Below are positions 1 to 6,128 of a stretch of 8,575 bases of DNA, in pieces. The notes beneath the pieces are model-generated. The model did not search any database. It was given only the letters and a program-made list of their open reading frames with translations, and was not told the origin of the DNA. Position numbers and translations under genes: made by a program. Numbering within the stretch: the stretch's first letter is position 1; the number at the start of each line of letters is the position of its first letter. Source of the DNA: Thermoplasmata archaeon (GTDB lineage Archaea > Thermoplasmatota > SW-10-69-26); NCBI GenBank assembly GCA_003561665.1, contig PWVY01000200.1, positions 1-8,575 of the forward strand, given 5' to 3'.

Positions 1-1
1 G

Positions 2-484
2 GTGGGTGCGAGCGGGGCCATCTTCGCGGTGTTGACCGCGTTCGCGGTGCGTCATCCGCAGGATAAGCTCCCGATCCCGATCATCTTGGTCGTGTGGTTG
101 CCGTCGATGGTCGTGTTGTTGATCTATTTGGCGTTCAACGTGGGGTTGATGTTCTTGGATACGAACGTGGCGTGGTATGGGCACTTTGGGGGGTTCTTGG
201 CGGGGATGTTCATCGGGATGGCTCCGTTGAAACCGTTGAAGGAGGGGAAGGTGGAGCGTGTGAACGTTACGGAGTTGGAGCCTTTGGCGGGTTCCGAGCG
301 GGCCAAGGAGGCGTTGGAGCGGTTGGGGGAGTTGGAGCCGGGAGAGCAGGATGTGGCGGAGGCGTGGTTGGATGTGTTCGCGGAGGAGGCCTCGTGCCCG
401 GTGTGTGGGTCCAGGTTGAAGCGTAGGGGGTTGGGGCTTCGTTGCCCGGATGGGCATGCGTTGCAGGGGTCTGTGCAGGAGTAA
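2..484 (+). CDS. Rhomboid-family intramembrane serine protease, C-terminal part (5' end outside the window)
   Basis: This is the last 160 residues of a rhomboid protease, which cuts transmembrane helices within the membrane using a Ser-His dyad. Both catalytic motifs are visible: GASGAIF at residues 2-8 of the fragment (nucleophile Ser4) and HFGGFLAG at 61-68 (His61). Hydrophobic helices lie at about 27-50 and 60-76. The fragment opens with GTG, but this is an internal codon because the earlier helices of the core must lie upstream of the window. After the core come a charged helical linker (about 97-130) and a tail with CPVC at 132-135 and CPDGH at 148-152, which looks like a small zinc ribbon (Cys132, Cys135, Cys148, Cys or His nearby). 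The ribbon is not part of the minimal family and may bind a partner or adaptor. The stop lies five bases from the convergent nadE stop. The rhomboid call is firm; the substrate is unknown. Confidence 0.9.
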   Translation: MGASGAIFAVLTAFAVRHPQDKLPIPIILVVWLPSMVVLLIYLAFNVGLMFLDTNVAWYGHFGGFLAGMFIGMAPLKPLKEGKVERVNVTELEPLAGSERAKEALERLGELEPGEQDVAEAWLDVFAEEASCPVCGSRLKRRGLGLRCPDGHALQGSVQE

Positions 485-489
485 GCGGG

Positions 490-1320
490 TTAGGGTTGGG
501 TGGGTTCTCGCCAGTCGACGCCTGGGGTGCGCCATCCGATCTTCGGTGTGGGGGGTGGGTTCCGTTTGTGTTGTGTCTGGTCGATGAGGCGTCGTACGCG
601 TTGGATGTCGGTTTCGTCCACGTGGGCTTCGTTGGCGATCTTGGGGGTGGGGTGTTGTTGTTCGATGCCGGAGAGGATCACATCAAGCGTGTCGTAGGGG
701 TAGCCGAGGTCGTCTTCGTCGGTTTGATCGCTCCATAACCCGGCGGTGGGGGGGCGGTCGAGGATGGGTTGCGGGATGCGCATCTGGCGTGCGATGTGTC
801 GGGTTTGCGTTTTGTACACGTCGCCAAGGGGGAGGAGGTCTGCGCCGCCGTCGCCGTGCTTGGTGAAGTACCCGGTTAAGAGCTCGCTCTTGTTCCCGGT
901 GCCCAGCACGAGCCGGTGGGTTTTTTGTGCGTGGGCGTAGAGGAGCGTCATGCGGAGGCGTGCTTGGATGTTCCCTTTGATCTCGCGTGTGGGGTTCTCG
1001 AACCCTTCGAGGAGGGCGTCCGTGGCGGGCCCGATGGGAGCTGTCTTGAGGGAGAGGTCGAGGTCATCGGCGAGGTGTTGGGCCAGGGCACCGTCGTCTT
1101 CCGTGGAGGTGGGGCCGGGCATCGTGAACGCTTGGATCTTGCCTGGGCCGAGGGCGTCCACGGCTAACGCGGCCGTCAGTGAGGAGTCTAACCCGCCCGA
1201 GAGCCCGATCACGTACCCTTTCGCGTTCGCCTGGTCGAGGTACGTGGATAGGAACTGCGTGATGATGCGTTGCACGGCGTCCGCATCGAACGATAACCAA
1301 GGGTGAAGGTCGTCGACCAC
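490..1320 (-). CDS. nadE: NAD+ synthetase, ammonia-dependent type (NadE)
   Basis: The enzyme makes NAD+ from deamido-NAD+, ATP and ammonia, the last step of NAD synthesis, in the cytoplasm. With the GTG start used here it is 276 residues. The PP-loop SGGLDSS is at 41-47, GNIQARLRM at 116-124, LGTGNKSELLTGYFTKHGDG at 139-158, and PTAGLWSDQTDEDDLG at 191-206. HKR follows at 251-253. All are hallmarks of single-domain archaeal and bacterial NadE, and the length fits. There is no fused glutaminase domain, so it should use free ammonia or a separate partner. The open frame extends upstream to 1452, but that would overlap the divergent nitrilase and adds Pro/Arg-rich sequence. An ATG at 1371 is the alternative start. 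GTG 1320 is preferred because a TATA-like box lies 26 bases upstream and the family homology begins soon after. The function is certain; the start is moderately sure. Confidence 0.93.
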   Translation of the reverse strand: MVDDLHPWLSFDADAVQRIITQFLSTYLDQANAKGYVIGLSGGLDSSLTAALAVDALGPGKIQAFTMPGPTSTEDDGALAQHLADDLDLSLKTAPIGPATDALLEGFENPTREIKGNIQARLRMTLLYAHAQKTHRLVLGTGNKSELLTGYFTKHGDGGADLLPLGDVYKTQTRHIARQMRIPQPILDRPPTAGLWSDQTDEDDLGYPYDTLDVILSGIEQQHPTPKIANEAHVDETDIQRVRRLIDQTQHKRNPPPTPKIGWRTPGVDWREPTQP

Positions 1321-1342
1321 GAAGGGGGCACAGCAGCCGAGG

Positions 1343-1350
1343 CGTAAGAA
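1343..1350 (-). promoter_or_regulatory. Possible TATA box for leaderless nadE
   Basis: On the minus strand this reads TTCTTACG. Its centre is about 26 bases upstream of the GTG at 1320, the spacing expected for an archaeal TATA box when transcription starts at the first base of the start codon. The match to the archaeal consensus is weak and no clear BRE is visible. No Shine-Dalgarno site precedes either candidate start. Confidence 0.35.
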
Positions 1351-1394
1351 GGTACGGTGCCCGCGTGTCATCCTTGGGCGCGTGGGGGAACCCT

Positions 1395-1406
1395 CAAGGG
1401 GCCTTG
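1395..1406. promoter_or_regulatory. Short inverted repeat between nadE and the nitrilase gene
   Basis: CAAGG and CCTTG form five-base arms around two G residues in the divergent interval. The element is centred about 25 bases before the nitrilase ATG, where a TATA box would be expected, and no AT-rich box is present there. It could be an operator serving both genes, but five-base arms in GC-rich DNA also arise by chance. Confidence 0.2.
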
Positions 1407-1424
1407 GAAGGTACCTAAGCGGTG

Positions 1425-2273
1425 ATGGACGTCGCCCTTTGCCAACGCGCATCGACCGTGGGGGAGCTCAAACCCAACCTTTCCCTCGCGCTCGAGGACC
1501 TCGACGAGCACGGACCAGGCAACGATTTGATCTTGTTCCCTGAGCTTTTCCTTGGCGGGTACAACGCTCAGGACAAACACCATGAACTGGCCATCACCCG
1601 GGACGATCCGGCCATCATGGAGCTTCGTGCCAAAGCGACGCAACACGACACGAACATCCTCATCGGCGCCGCGCGGGAAGGCCACGTGACAGGGACCACG
1701 CACAACAGCGCGTTCCTTATCAAAAGCGACGACACCGTGGAAACCTACGACAAAGTGCACCTGCCCACGTTCAACGTGTTCGAGGAAGGCCTCCACTTCA
1801 CACCCGGCGAACGAGGCCTCCTCACCACCCTACCGGACGGGACCCGCGTCGGGGTGGCCATCTGTTATGACTTGTTCTTCCCCGAGATCACGAAAGATCT
1901 GGCCCTGCAAGGCGCGGATGTGATCGCCACCATCAGCGCAGGCCCCTACCAAAGCCGCACCTACTTCGAGACCGTGCTCCCCGCCCGCGCCCTTGAAACA
2001 ACGAGCTTCGTGCTCTACTGCAACCTCACCGGCACACAAGACCACCTCAGCTTCGCCGGCGGCTCCATGGCCTACTCCCCCCTGGGAGAGAAGATCGCGC
2101 ACGCCCCCACGCAAAAGGAAGCCACCATCACCACGACGCTAGACCTCGACCAGGTCCCCCTCGCACGACGCAAACGACCCGTCCTCCGCGACACACGCAT
2201 GTTCCCCTGGGGACGAGCCAACGATGAACCCGTCCCCTGGCCCACCAATCCCCAGGACCTCGACGAAGCCTAG
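1425..2273 (+). CDS. Nitrilase-superfamily carbon-nitrogen hydrolase (amidase)
   Basis: This is a 282-residue single-domain member of the nitrilase superfamily, which hydrolyses amides or related C-N bonds to acid and ammonia through a covalent thioester. The catalytic residues are all present: Glu40 in FPELFLGGY, Lys110 in YDKVHLP, Cys147 in AICYDLFFPE, and the extra Glu121 in FEEGLHF. The length is typical of a stand-alone enzyme. An in-frame GTG at 1422 directly precedes the ATG at 1425; the ATG is chosen because the homologous sequence MDVALCQ starts there. The gene is divergent from nadE and heads a run with dph6 (36-base gap). In glutamine-dependent NAD synthetases a domain of this superfamily is fused to NadE, so a glutaminase role for the neighbour is conceivable. 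An omega-amidase or other amide hydrolase is equally possible. The substrate cannot be read from sequence. Confidence 0.9.
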   Translation: MDVALCQRASTVGELKPNLSLALEDLDEHGPGNDLILFPELFLGGYNAQDKHHELAITRDDPAIMELRAKATQHDTNILIGAAREGHVTGTTHNSAFLIKSDDTVETYDKVHLPTFNVFEEGLHFTPGERGLLTTLPDGTRVGVAICYDLFFPEITKDLALQGADVIATISAGPYQSRTYFETVLPARALETTSFVLYCNLTGTQDHLSFAGGSMAYSPLGEKIAHAPTQKEATITTTLDLDQVPLARRKRPVLRDTRMFPWGRANDEPVPWPTNPQDLDEA

Positions 2274-2309
2274 GGGAAACCCTACAACCCCCACCCCCAT
2301 CCCCTCCTC

Positions 2310-2996
2310 GTGCGTTACGCAACGATGCTCAGCGGAGGCAAAGACAGCACGCTTGCCCACCACCACGCCCTCGAACAAGGCTTCACACCCGTTGCAGGCA
2401 TCGTCATCACACCCCAAGACCCCGAAAGCCACATGTTCCACGTGCCCAACCTCGACATCGCCCAAGCCCACATCCAAGCCCTCAACCTCGAACCCATCCA
2501 AATCACGGCACCCCACGGCCAAGAAACCGAGCTCGAAGCCCTCACCGAGGCCTTCCAACAAGCCGCCGCACACGACGTCGAAACCATCGTCACCGGCGCC
2601 GTCGCAAGCGAATACCAACGCACCCGCATCGAACACGCCGCCCACAACGCAGGGTTGAAAACCCACACCCCCCTCTGGCACAAACCCCCCAGCGAGCTCC
2701 TGCACGAACTCACTCACGCCGGGTACGATGTCCGCTTCACGCACGTCGCCGCGCACGGCCTCACCCAAGACTGGCTTGGCCAACCCCTCACGCCCGAGCG
2801 ACGAGGAACCCTCCTCGCCCTCGAAAACACGCACGGCGTGCACCCCATCGGGGAAGGCGGCGAGTACGAAACCGTCGTCCTCGACGCGCCTACCTTCAAC
2901 CAACGCATCCACGTTCAAGACCACGCCATCGACTGGCACCGCGATCACGGACGATGGATCATCAACCAATGGACCTGGGCCACGACACCCCCTTGA
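2310..2996 (+). CDS. dph6: Diphthine-ammonia ligase (Dph6), PP-loop ATPase
   Basis: Dph6 catalyses the last step of diphthamide synthesis, ATP-dependent amidation of diphthine on a histidine of elongation factor 2, using ammonia. The 228-residue protein has the PP-loop LSGGKDS at 7-13 near the N-terminus. It also carries the family motif TGAVASEYQRTRIE at 95-108 and GEGGEYET at 181-188, so it is complete and of usual archaeal length. The start is GTG at 2310. The ATG at 2325 would cut into the strand that leads to the PP-loop. It follows the nitrilase stop by 36 bases and is probably co-transcribed. A stretch GGGAAACCCTACAAC about 25 bases upstream could also act as a BRE/TATA-like element, but this is weak. 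The coding strand is very G-poor, as in the kinase gene that follows. Archaeal genomes often annotate this family only as an ATP-binding or PP-loop protein. Confidence 0.9.
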   Translation: MRYATMLSGGKDSTLAHHHALEQGFTPVAGIVITPQDPESHMFHVPNLDIAQAHIQALNLEPIQITAPHGQETELEALTEAFQQAAAHDVETIVTGAVASEYQRTRIEHAAHNAGLKTHTPLWHKPPSELLHELTHAGYDVRFTHVAAHGLTQDWLGQPLTPERRGTLLALENTHGVHPIGEGGEYETVVLDAPTFNQRIHVQDHAIDWHRDHGRWIINQWTWATTPP

Positions 2997-3048
2997 TCAC
3001 GCCCCCACAGGGAACGGGTTTCAAGGGGAAGACCCCCTACGGGCCCTG

Positions 3049-3990
3049 ATGCCGAAGCCTGACCCGGTGCTCGTCGTAGGAACCGTCGCATACGACACCG
3101 TCAAAACCCCCTTCCAAGACACCGAACGCGCGCTTGGAGGCAGCGCCCTATACTTCAGCGCATCCGCGAGCCTCTTCACGGACGTGCACCTCGTCAGCGT
3201 CGTCGGCGGCGACTTCGACCTCAACGAACTCAACCCCCTCCAAGAGCGAGGCGTTAACCTCGACGGGCTCCACGTCGAAGACGACGGCCAGACCTTCCAC
3301 TGGAGCGGGGAATACCACTACGACATGAACACCCGCACCACGCACGCCACCGACCTCAACGTGCTCGAAACCTTCCAACCCCACGTCCCCGAACCCGCAC
3401 AAGCAACGCCCCTCGCCTTCCTCGCCAACATCGACCCCACCCTCCAAACCCTCGTCCTCGACCAACTCACCAACCAACCCCTCGTCGCGGCCGACACCAT
3501 GAACTACTGGATCGAGAACACACCCAGCGAACTCAAGAACACGCTCACCCGCGTCGACACGCTCATCATCAACGACGAAGAAGCCCGAGAACTCGCCAAC
3601 ACCCCCAACCTCGTCGAAGCCATGCACCGCATCCAAGCCCTTGGCCCCGACGTGATCACCGTCAAGAAAGGCGAACACGGCAGCATCCTCATGCACCAAG
3701 ACGAATGGTTCACCGCGCCCGCCTTCCTCCACGCAGACGTCACCGACCCCACCGGCGCAGGGGACGCCTTCGCAGGCGGCTTCATGGGCACCCTGGCCAG
3801 CACCGACACCATCACGCACCAAGCCCTCCGAAAAGCCACCGTGTACGGGACCGCCGCCGCCAGCATCGTCATCGAAGACTTCGGACCCCGCGCCCTCCTC
3901 GACGCCACGCGCGACGACCTCGAACAACGCGCCAAAGACCTGGCCCGCTACGCCAAGTTCCCCCCCGTGGGCAAACCAACCCCCACCTAG
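3049..3990 (+). CDS. PfkB/ribokinase-family carbohydrate or nucleoside kinase
   Basis: This 313-residue kinase belongs to the PfkB family, which phosphorylates sugars or nucleosides with ATP in the cytoplasm. The family signature DPTGAGDAFAGGF is at 233-245, with the catalytic base Asp239 and the anion-hole GAGD. The N-terminal substrate strand (VLVVGTVAYDTV) and GGSALYFSASAS at 30-41 are also typical. AADTMNYWIE at 147-156 marks a subgroup I recognise from other genomes but whose substrate I do not know. The frame stays open back to 2728, but that part overlaps dph6 and has no family similarity. ATG 3049 is the natural start, 52 bases after dph6. The gene runs into the stop of the convergent deaminase, the two sharing CTAG. 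Given that neighbour, a nucleoside such as inosine or adenosine is one plausible substrate, and a ribokinase-like sugar is another. Confidence 0.88.
   Translation: MPKPDPVLVVGTVAYDTVKTPFQDTERALGGSALYFSASASLFTDVHLVSVVGGDFDLNELNPLQERGVNLDGLHVEDDGQTFHWSGEYHYDMNTRTTHATDLNVLETFQPHVPEPAQATPLAFLANIDPTLQTLVLDQLTNQPLVAADTMNYWIENTPSELKNTLTRVDTLIINDEEARELANTPNLVEAMHRIQALGPDVITVKKGEHGSILMHQDEWFTAPAFLHADVTDPTGAGDAFAGGFMGTLASTDTITHQALRKATVYGTAAASIVIEDFGPRALLDATRDDLEQRAKDLARYAKFPPVGKPTPT
3987..3990. other. Shared palindromic stop (CTAG) of two convergent genes
   Basis: The palindrome CTAG supplies the TAG stop of the kinase on the plus strand (3988-3990) and the TAG stop of the deaminase on the minus strand (3989-3987). 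The genes overlap by four bases, so there is no room for separate terminators between them. Confidence 0.9.
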
Positions 3991-5300
3991 TCCACGCTTG
4001 AATCCGCCGCCCCCACCAAATCATCCGCCTTCGCCACCGCATCCTCCATCACGGCCCCCGCATCCATCGTTCGCCACGACCCCTCCACGTACACCAACCG
4101 ACCCCCCACAACCGTCGCGATCACATCCCGCCCCGTCGCCGCATACACCAACCCGCTTGGAGCATCATGCATCGGGACCATACCCGGCGATTCTCGACTC
4201 ACGACGGCAAGATCGGCCACGGCGCCTTCTTCCACGCGCCCTGAACCGGGGAACCCTAACGCCTCCGCAGCATCACGCGTCATCATGCGCAACAACCGGT
4301 CCGCGGGCAATAACGTCGCATCCCACCGATGCTGCTTTTGCACCAACGCCGCTTGGCGCGCTTCGAGCAATAGATCGATCGTGTTGTTGCTTGCGGGCCC
4401 ATCCGTCCCGATCAACACCCGACCTCCATGCTCAAGAACCTCGGGCACCGGCGCGTACCCGCCGGTTGCTAGTTTCATGTTCGCTGTGGGGCAATGCACA
4501 AGGCACGCGCCCGTTTCACCGATGCGTTTGGCCTCTTGCTTGGTTACCCATCCCCCGTGCGCGACGAGCGTGTTCTCAACCAGGCACCCTTGATCGTCTA
4601 GGAGTTCAAGAGGCCGTTTCCCGGTTCGTTCTTTCACCGAGTAAACTTCGCGCCGGGTTTCGTGTGCGTGAACTTGGAGCTGGGCCCCGTGTTCCTTGGC
4701 TAACCGCGAGCATGCTTCTAGGGTTTCCGGCTTGCAAGCGTACGCGCTGTGGGGAGCGAGGGATCCGCTGACGAGGCCATCCTCACGGGGTGGGTGTTCT
4801 TTCAAGAAGGTTTCAGCTCGTTTGAGGGCTTGATCGGGTGGGCCTTCGGGCGTGGTGGCGTCAACGATGTTGGCTCCGATGAGGCATCGGATGTTGGCGT
4901 CGATCGCGGCTTTGGCGGTTTCTTCGGGGAAGAGGTACATGTCCGCGAAGGCGGTGATGCCGTTGGCGAGCATCTCGAGGATGGCAAGGCGGGCGCCGGC
5001 AGCGACGTGGTCGGGTTTGAGGTGGGCTTCGGTGGGCCAGATGCGTTGCTTAAGCCAGGTTCGAAGGGGTAGGTCTTCGGCGTAGCCTCGCAGCAGCGTC
5101 ATCGGGGCGTGCCCGTGGGCGTTGACGAAGCCGGGGGGGAGGAGGCTACCGTTGGCGTTGAGGTCGTGGTCGGCTTCGGGGAGGCGGGTTCCGATCTCTT
5201 CGATGCGGTCTTCCTTGATGCGGAGGCTGGTTTCCGGTTGTTCCTTGAGTCCGCTGGGGGTGGGGTTGAGGAGGGTGGCGTTTCGGATGCGGAGGCTCAC
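3987..5300 (-). CDS. Amidohydrolase of the MtaD/DadD (5'-deoxyadenosine / MTA / SAH deaminase) type
   Basis: This 437-residue enzyme belongs to the metal-dependent amidohydrolase branch that deaminates adenosine-like compounds (SAH, methylthioadenosine, 5'-deoxyadenosine) to inosine analogues and ammonia. The active site is complete. AHGH at 61-64 gives metal ligands His62 and His64, HAHE at 211-214 gives ligand His211 and catalytic Glu214, VAHGGW carries His248, and GTDGPASNN carries Asp300. LAPHSAYACKPETL at 181-194 is the substrate-side histidine motif of SAH/MTA deaminases. The start is GTG at 5300, where the beta-strand MSLRIRNATLL opens the family alignment. The gene lies 36 bases downstream of the membrane protein gene on the same strand and may share its transcript. 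Strand composition flips within this gene (around 4600) although the frame is intact. Chlorohydrolase or guanine deaminase annotation is possible but less well supported. Confidence 0.87.
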   Translation of the reverse strand: MSLRIRNATLLNPTPSGLKEQPETSLRIKEDRIEEIGTRLPEADHDLNANGSLLPPGFVNAHGHAPMTLLRGYAEDLPLRTWLKQRIWPTEAHLKPDHVAAGARLAILEMLANGITAFADMYLFPEETAKAAIDANIRCLIGANIVDATTPEGPPDQALKRAETFLKEHPPREDGLVSGSLAPHSAYACKPETLEACSRLAKEHGAQLQVHAHETRREVYSVKERTGKRPLELLDDQGCLVENTLVAHGGWVTKQEAKRIGETGACLVHCPTANMKLATGGYAPVPEVLEHGGRVLIGTDGPASNNTIDLLLEARQAALVQKQHRWDATLLPADRLLRMMTRDAAEALGFPGSGRVEEGAVADLAVVSRESPGMVPMHDAPSGLVYAATGRDVIATVVGGRLVYVEGSWRTMDAGAVMEDAVAKADDLVGAADSSVD

Positions 5301-5336
5301 GGGGGGGTAGTGCTGTGGGGTTGCACAAGCCTTCCC

Positions 5337-6053
5337 CTAGGCGGTCACGGTTGAGAGGGGGAGTTCTTCGACGTCGTCGGCTTTGAGGGCGGTTCGGCCT
5401 GCTTCGTTGACGACGTGACCGGTGAAGCGGTAGGCTTTGCCTTCTTCGAGGGGTAGGTTGCTGGGTACGAGCACGTTGCCGCGTCCGGGTGCATCCTGGC
5501 GGGTGAGTCGGGCGAGGCTTGTGTCCCCGCTTGTGAGGAGCTCGTCGAGGGTGCCTTCGACTTGGACGAGGGCCCCTTCGTTTTGCGCGATCTGGTTGGG
5601 GGCAACGTCTCGCATGTGTGGTTTGGCTTGCATCCAGAGGCTTTCGAAGGAGCGTTCAAGCCGGGAGACGAGGGCTGGGTGGACGGTTTCGAGGGCGAGC
5701 GTGCCGGCTTTGACGGGGCCGGTGCAGAGGACGGCTTTCCCGTTGCCGACCGCGAAGTTGCCTTCTGCGTCGTCGTGGACGCGGATTTGGCAGGTTCGTG
5801 CGATGCTTTCGGGGAGGCGGGCGCCGGGTGCGACGAGGATTTTGGAGTTCTTGGGAACGTTGACGTTCTCGAGCGAGGTGGTCACGATGCTTGGGGCTCC
5901 TTCATCGCCGTCGAGTTCGTTGAGGTTCCAGGTGTTCGTGAGCGAGGCGCGTTCGTCGTTTCGTACGCGTCGGAAGGCGACTTCGAGGGCGAACGCGGTC
6001 GCTGCGACGCCGACGATGAAACCGATGCTTAACCAGAGGAGGTCGACACTCAT
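5337..6053 (-). CDS. Membrane-anchored protein of unknown function with TrmB/PLD-like and OB-like regions
   Basis: I do not recognise a named family for this 238-residue protein. It has one N-terminal membrane helix (about 5-27) followed by RRVRN, suggesting the body is cytoplasmic. Residues about 70-145 read like the effector or PLD-like part of archaeal TrmB-type proteins: a strand pair, AVGNGKAVLCTG, a HPAL segment, and a helix ending FESLWMQAKP. No HKD catalytic motif is present, so a nuclease or lipase role is unlikely. Residues about 160-232 (ALVQVEGTLDELL, then YRFTGHVV and TALKADDVEEL) look like an OB-fold strand pattern. The ATG at 6053 is well supported by GGTGAT three bases upstream. 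The gene is divergent from nfeD across 75 bases, so a link with that protease, whose own C-terminus is an OB domain, is conceivable but unproven. Confidence 0.75.
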   Translation of the reverse strand: MSVDLLWLSIGFIVGVAATAFALEVAFRRVRNDERASLTNTWNLNELDGDEGAPSIVTTSLENVNVPKNSKILVAPGARLPESIARTCQIRVHDDAEGNFAVGNGKAVLCTGPVKAGTLALETVHPALVSRLERSFESLWMQAKPHMRDVAPNQIAQNEGALVQVEGTLDELLTSGDTSLARLTRQDAPGRGNVLVPSNLPLEEGKAYRFTGHVVNEAGRTALKADDVEELPLSTVTA

Positions 6054-6056
6054 CCC

Positions 6057-6062
6057 ATCACC
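6057..6062 (-). promoter_or_regulatory. Shine-Dalgarno site of the 5337-6053 gene
   Basis: On the minus strand GGTGAT precedes the ATG by three bases. It matches the anti-Shine-Dalgarno end of archaeal 16S rRNA (pairing with ATCACC). It fixes ATG 6053 as the start and is one of the few clear ribosome binding sites in this window. Confidence 0.6.
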
Positions 6063-6083
6063 AGGCCCCTGTTGGGTTTGGGC

Positions 6084-6093
6084 TGTACATACG
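6084..6093. promoter_or_regulatory. Possible shared promoter core of the divergent pair at 6053 and 6129
   Basis: TGTACATACG is the most AT-rich element in the 75-base divergent interval and contains the palindrome TGTACA. Read on the minus strand (CGTATGTACA), a start site about 26 bases on falls near 6063, giving a short leader that includes the GGTGAT site. Read on the plus strand, the start falls near 6114, fifteen bases before the nfeD ATG. One element may therefore serve both genes. The match to consensus is only moderate. Confidence 0.35.
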
Positions 6094-6128
6094 TTGTTCG
6101 GTTTGCATCGAGGTTGGTAGGGTGTGGG

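Noticed and set aside
1321..1452. Longer NadE start at 1452
   Set aside because: It would overlap the divergent nitrilase start and adds a Pro/Arg-rich stretch unlike the family; homology begins after the GTG at 1320. ATG 1371 remains a lesser alternative.
2139..2969. 276-residue open frame on the minus strand across dph6
   Set aside because: Gly/Val/Asp-rich shadow produced by the C-rich coding strand opposite; the plus strand encodes clear nitrilase and Dph6 motifs there.
2728..3048. 107-residue N-terminal extension of the PfkB kinase
   Set aside because: Lies in another frame of dph6, is Ser/Thr/Pro-rich low complexity, and kinase homology begins at ATG 3049.
3148..3927. 259-residue open frame on the minus strand across the kinase
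   Set aside because: Low-complexity Gly/Val/Glu shadow of the PfkB gene, made possible by the extreme strand skew.
3998..4771. 257-residue open frame on the plus strand across the deaminase
   Set aside because: Pro/His/Arg-rich shadow; the minus strand holds the complete amidohydrolase active site.
6072..6128. NfeD start at 6072
   Set aside because: It would place coding sequence over the divergent promoter interval and put an unlikely segment before the signal peptide.
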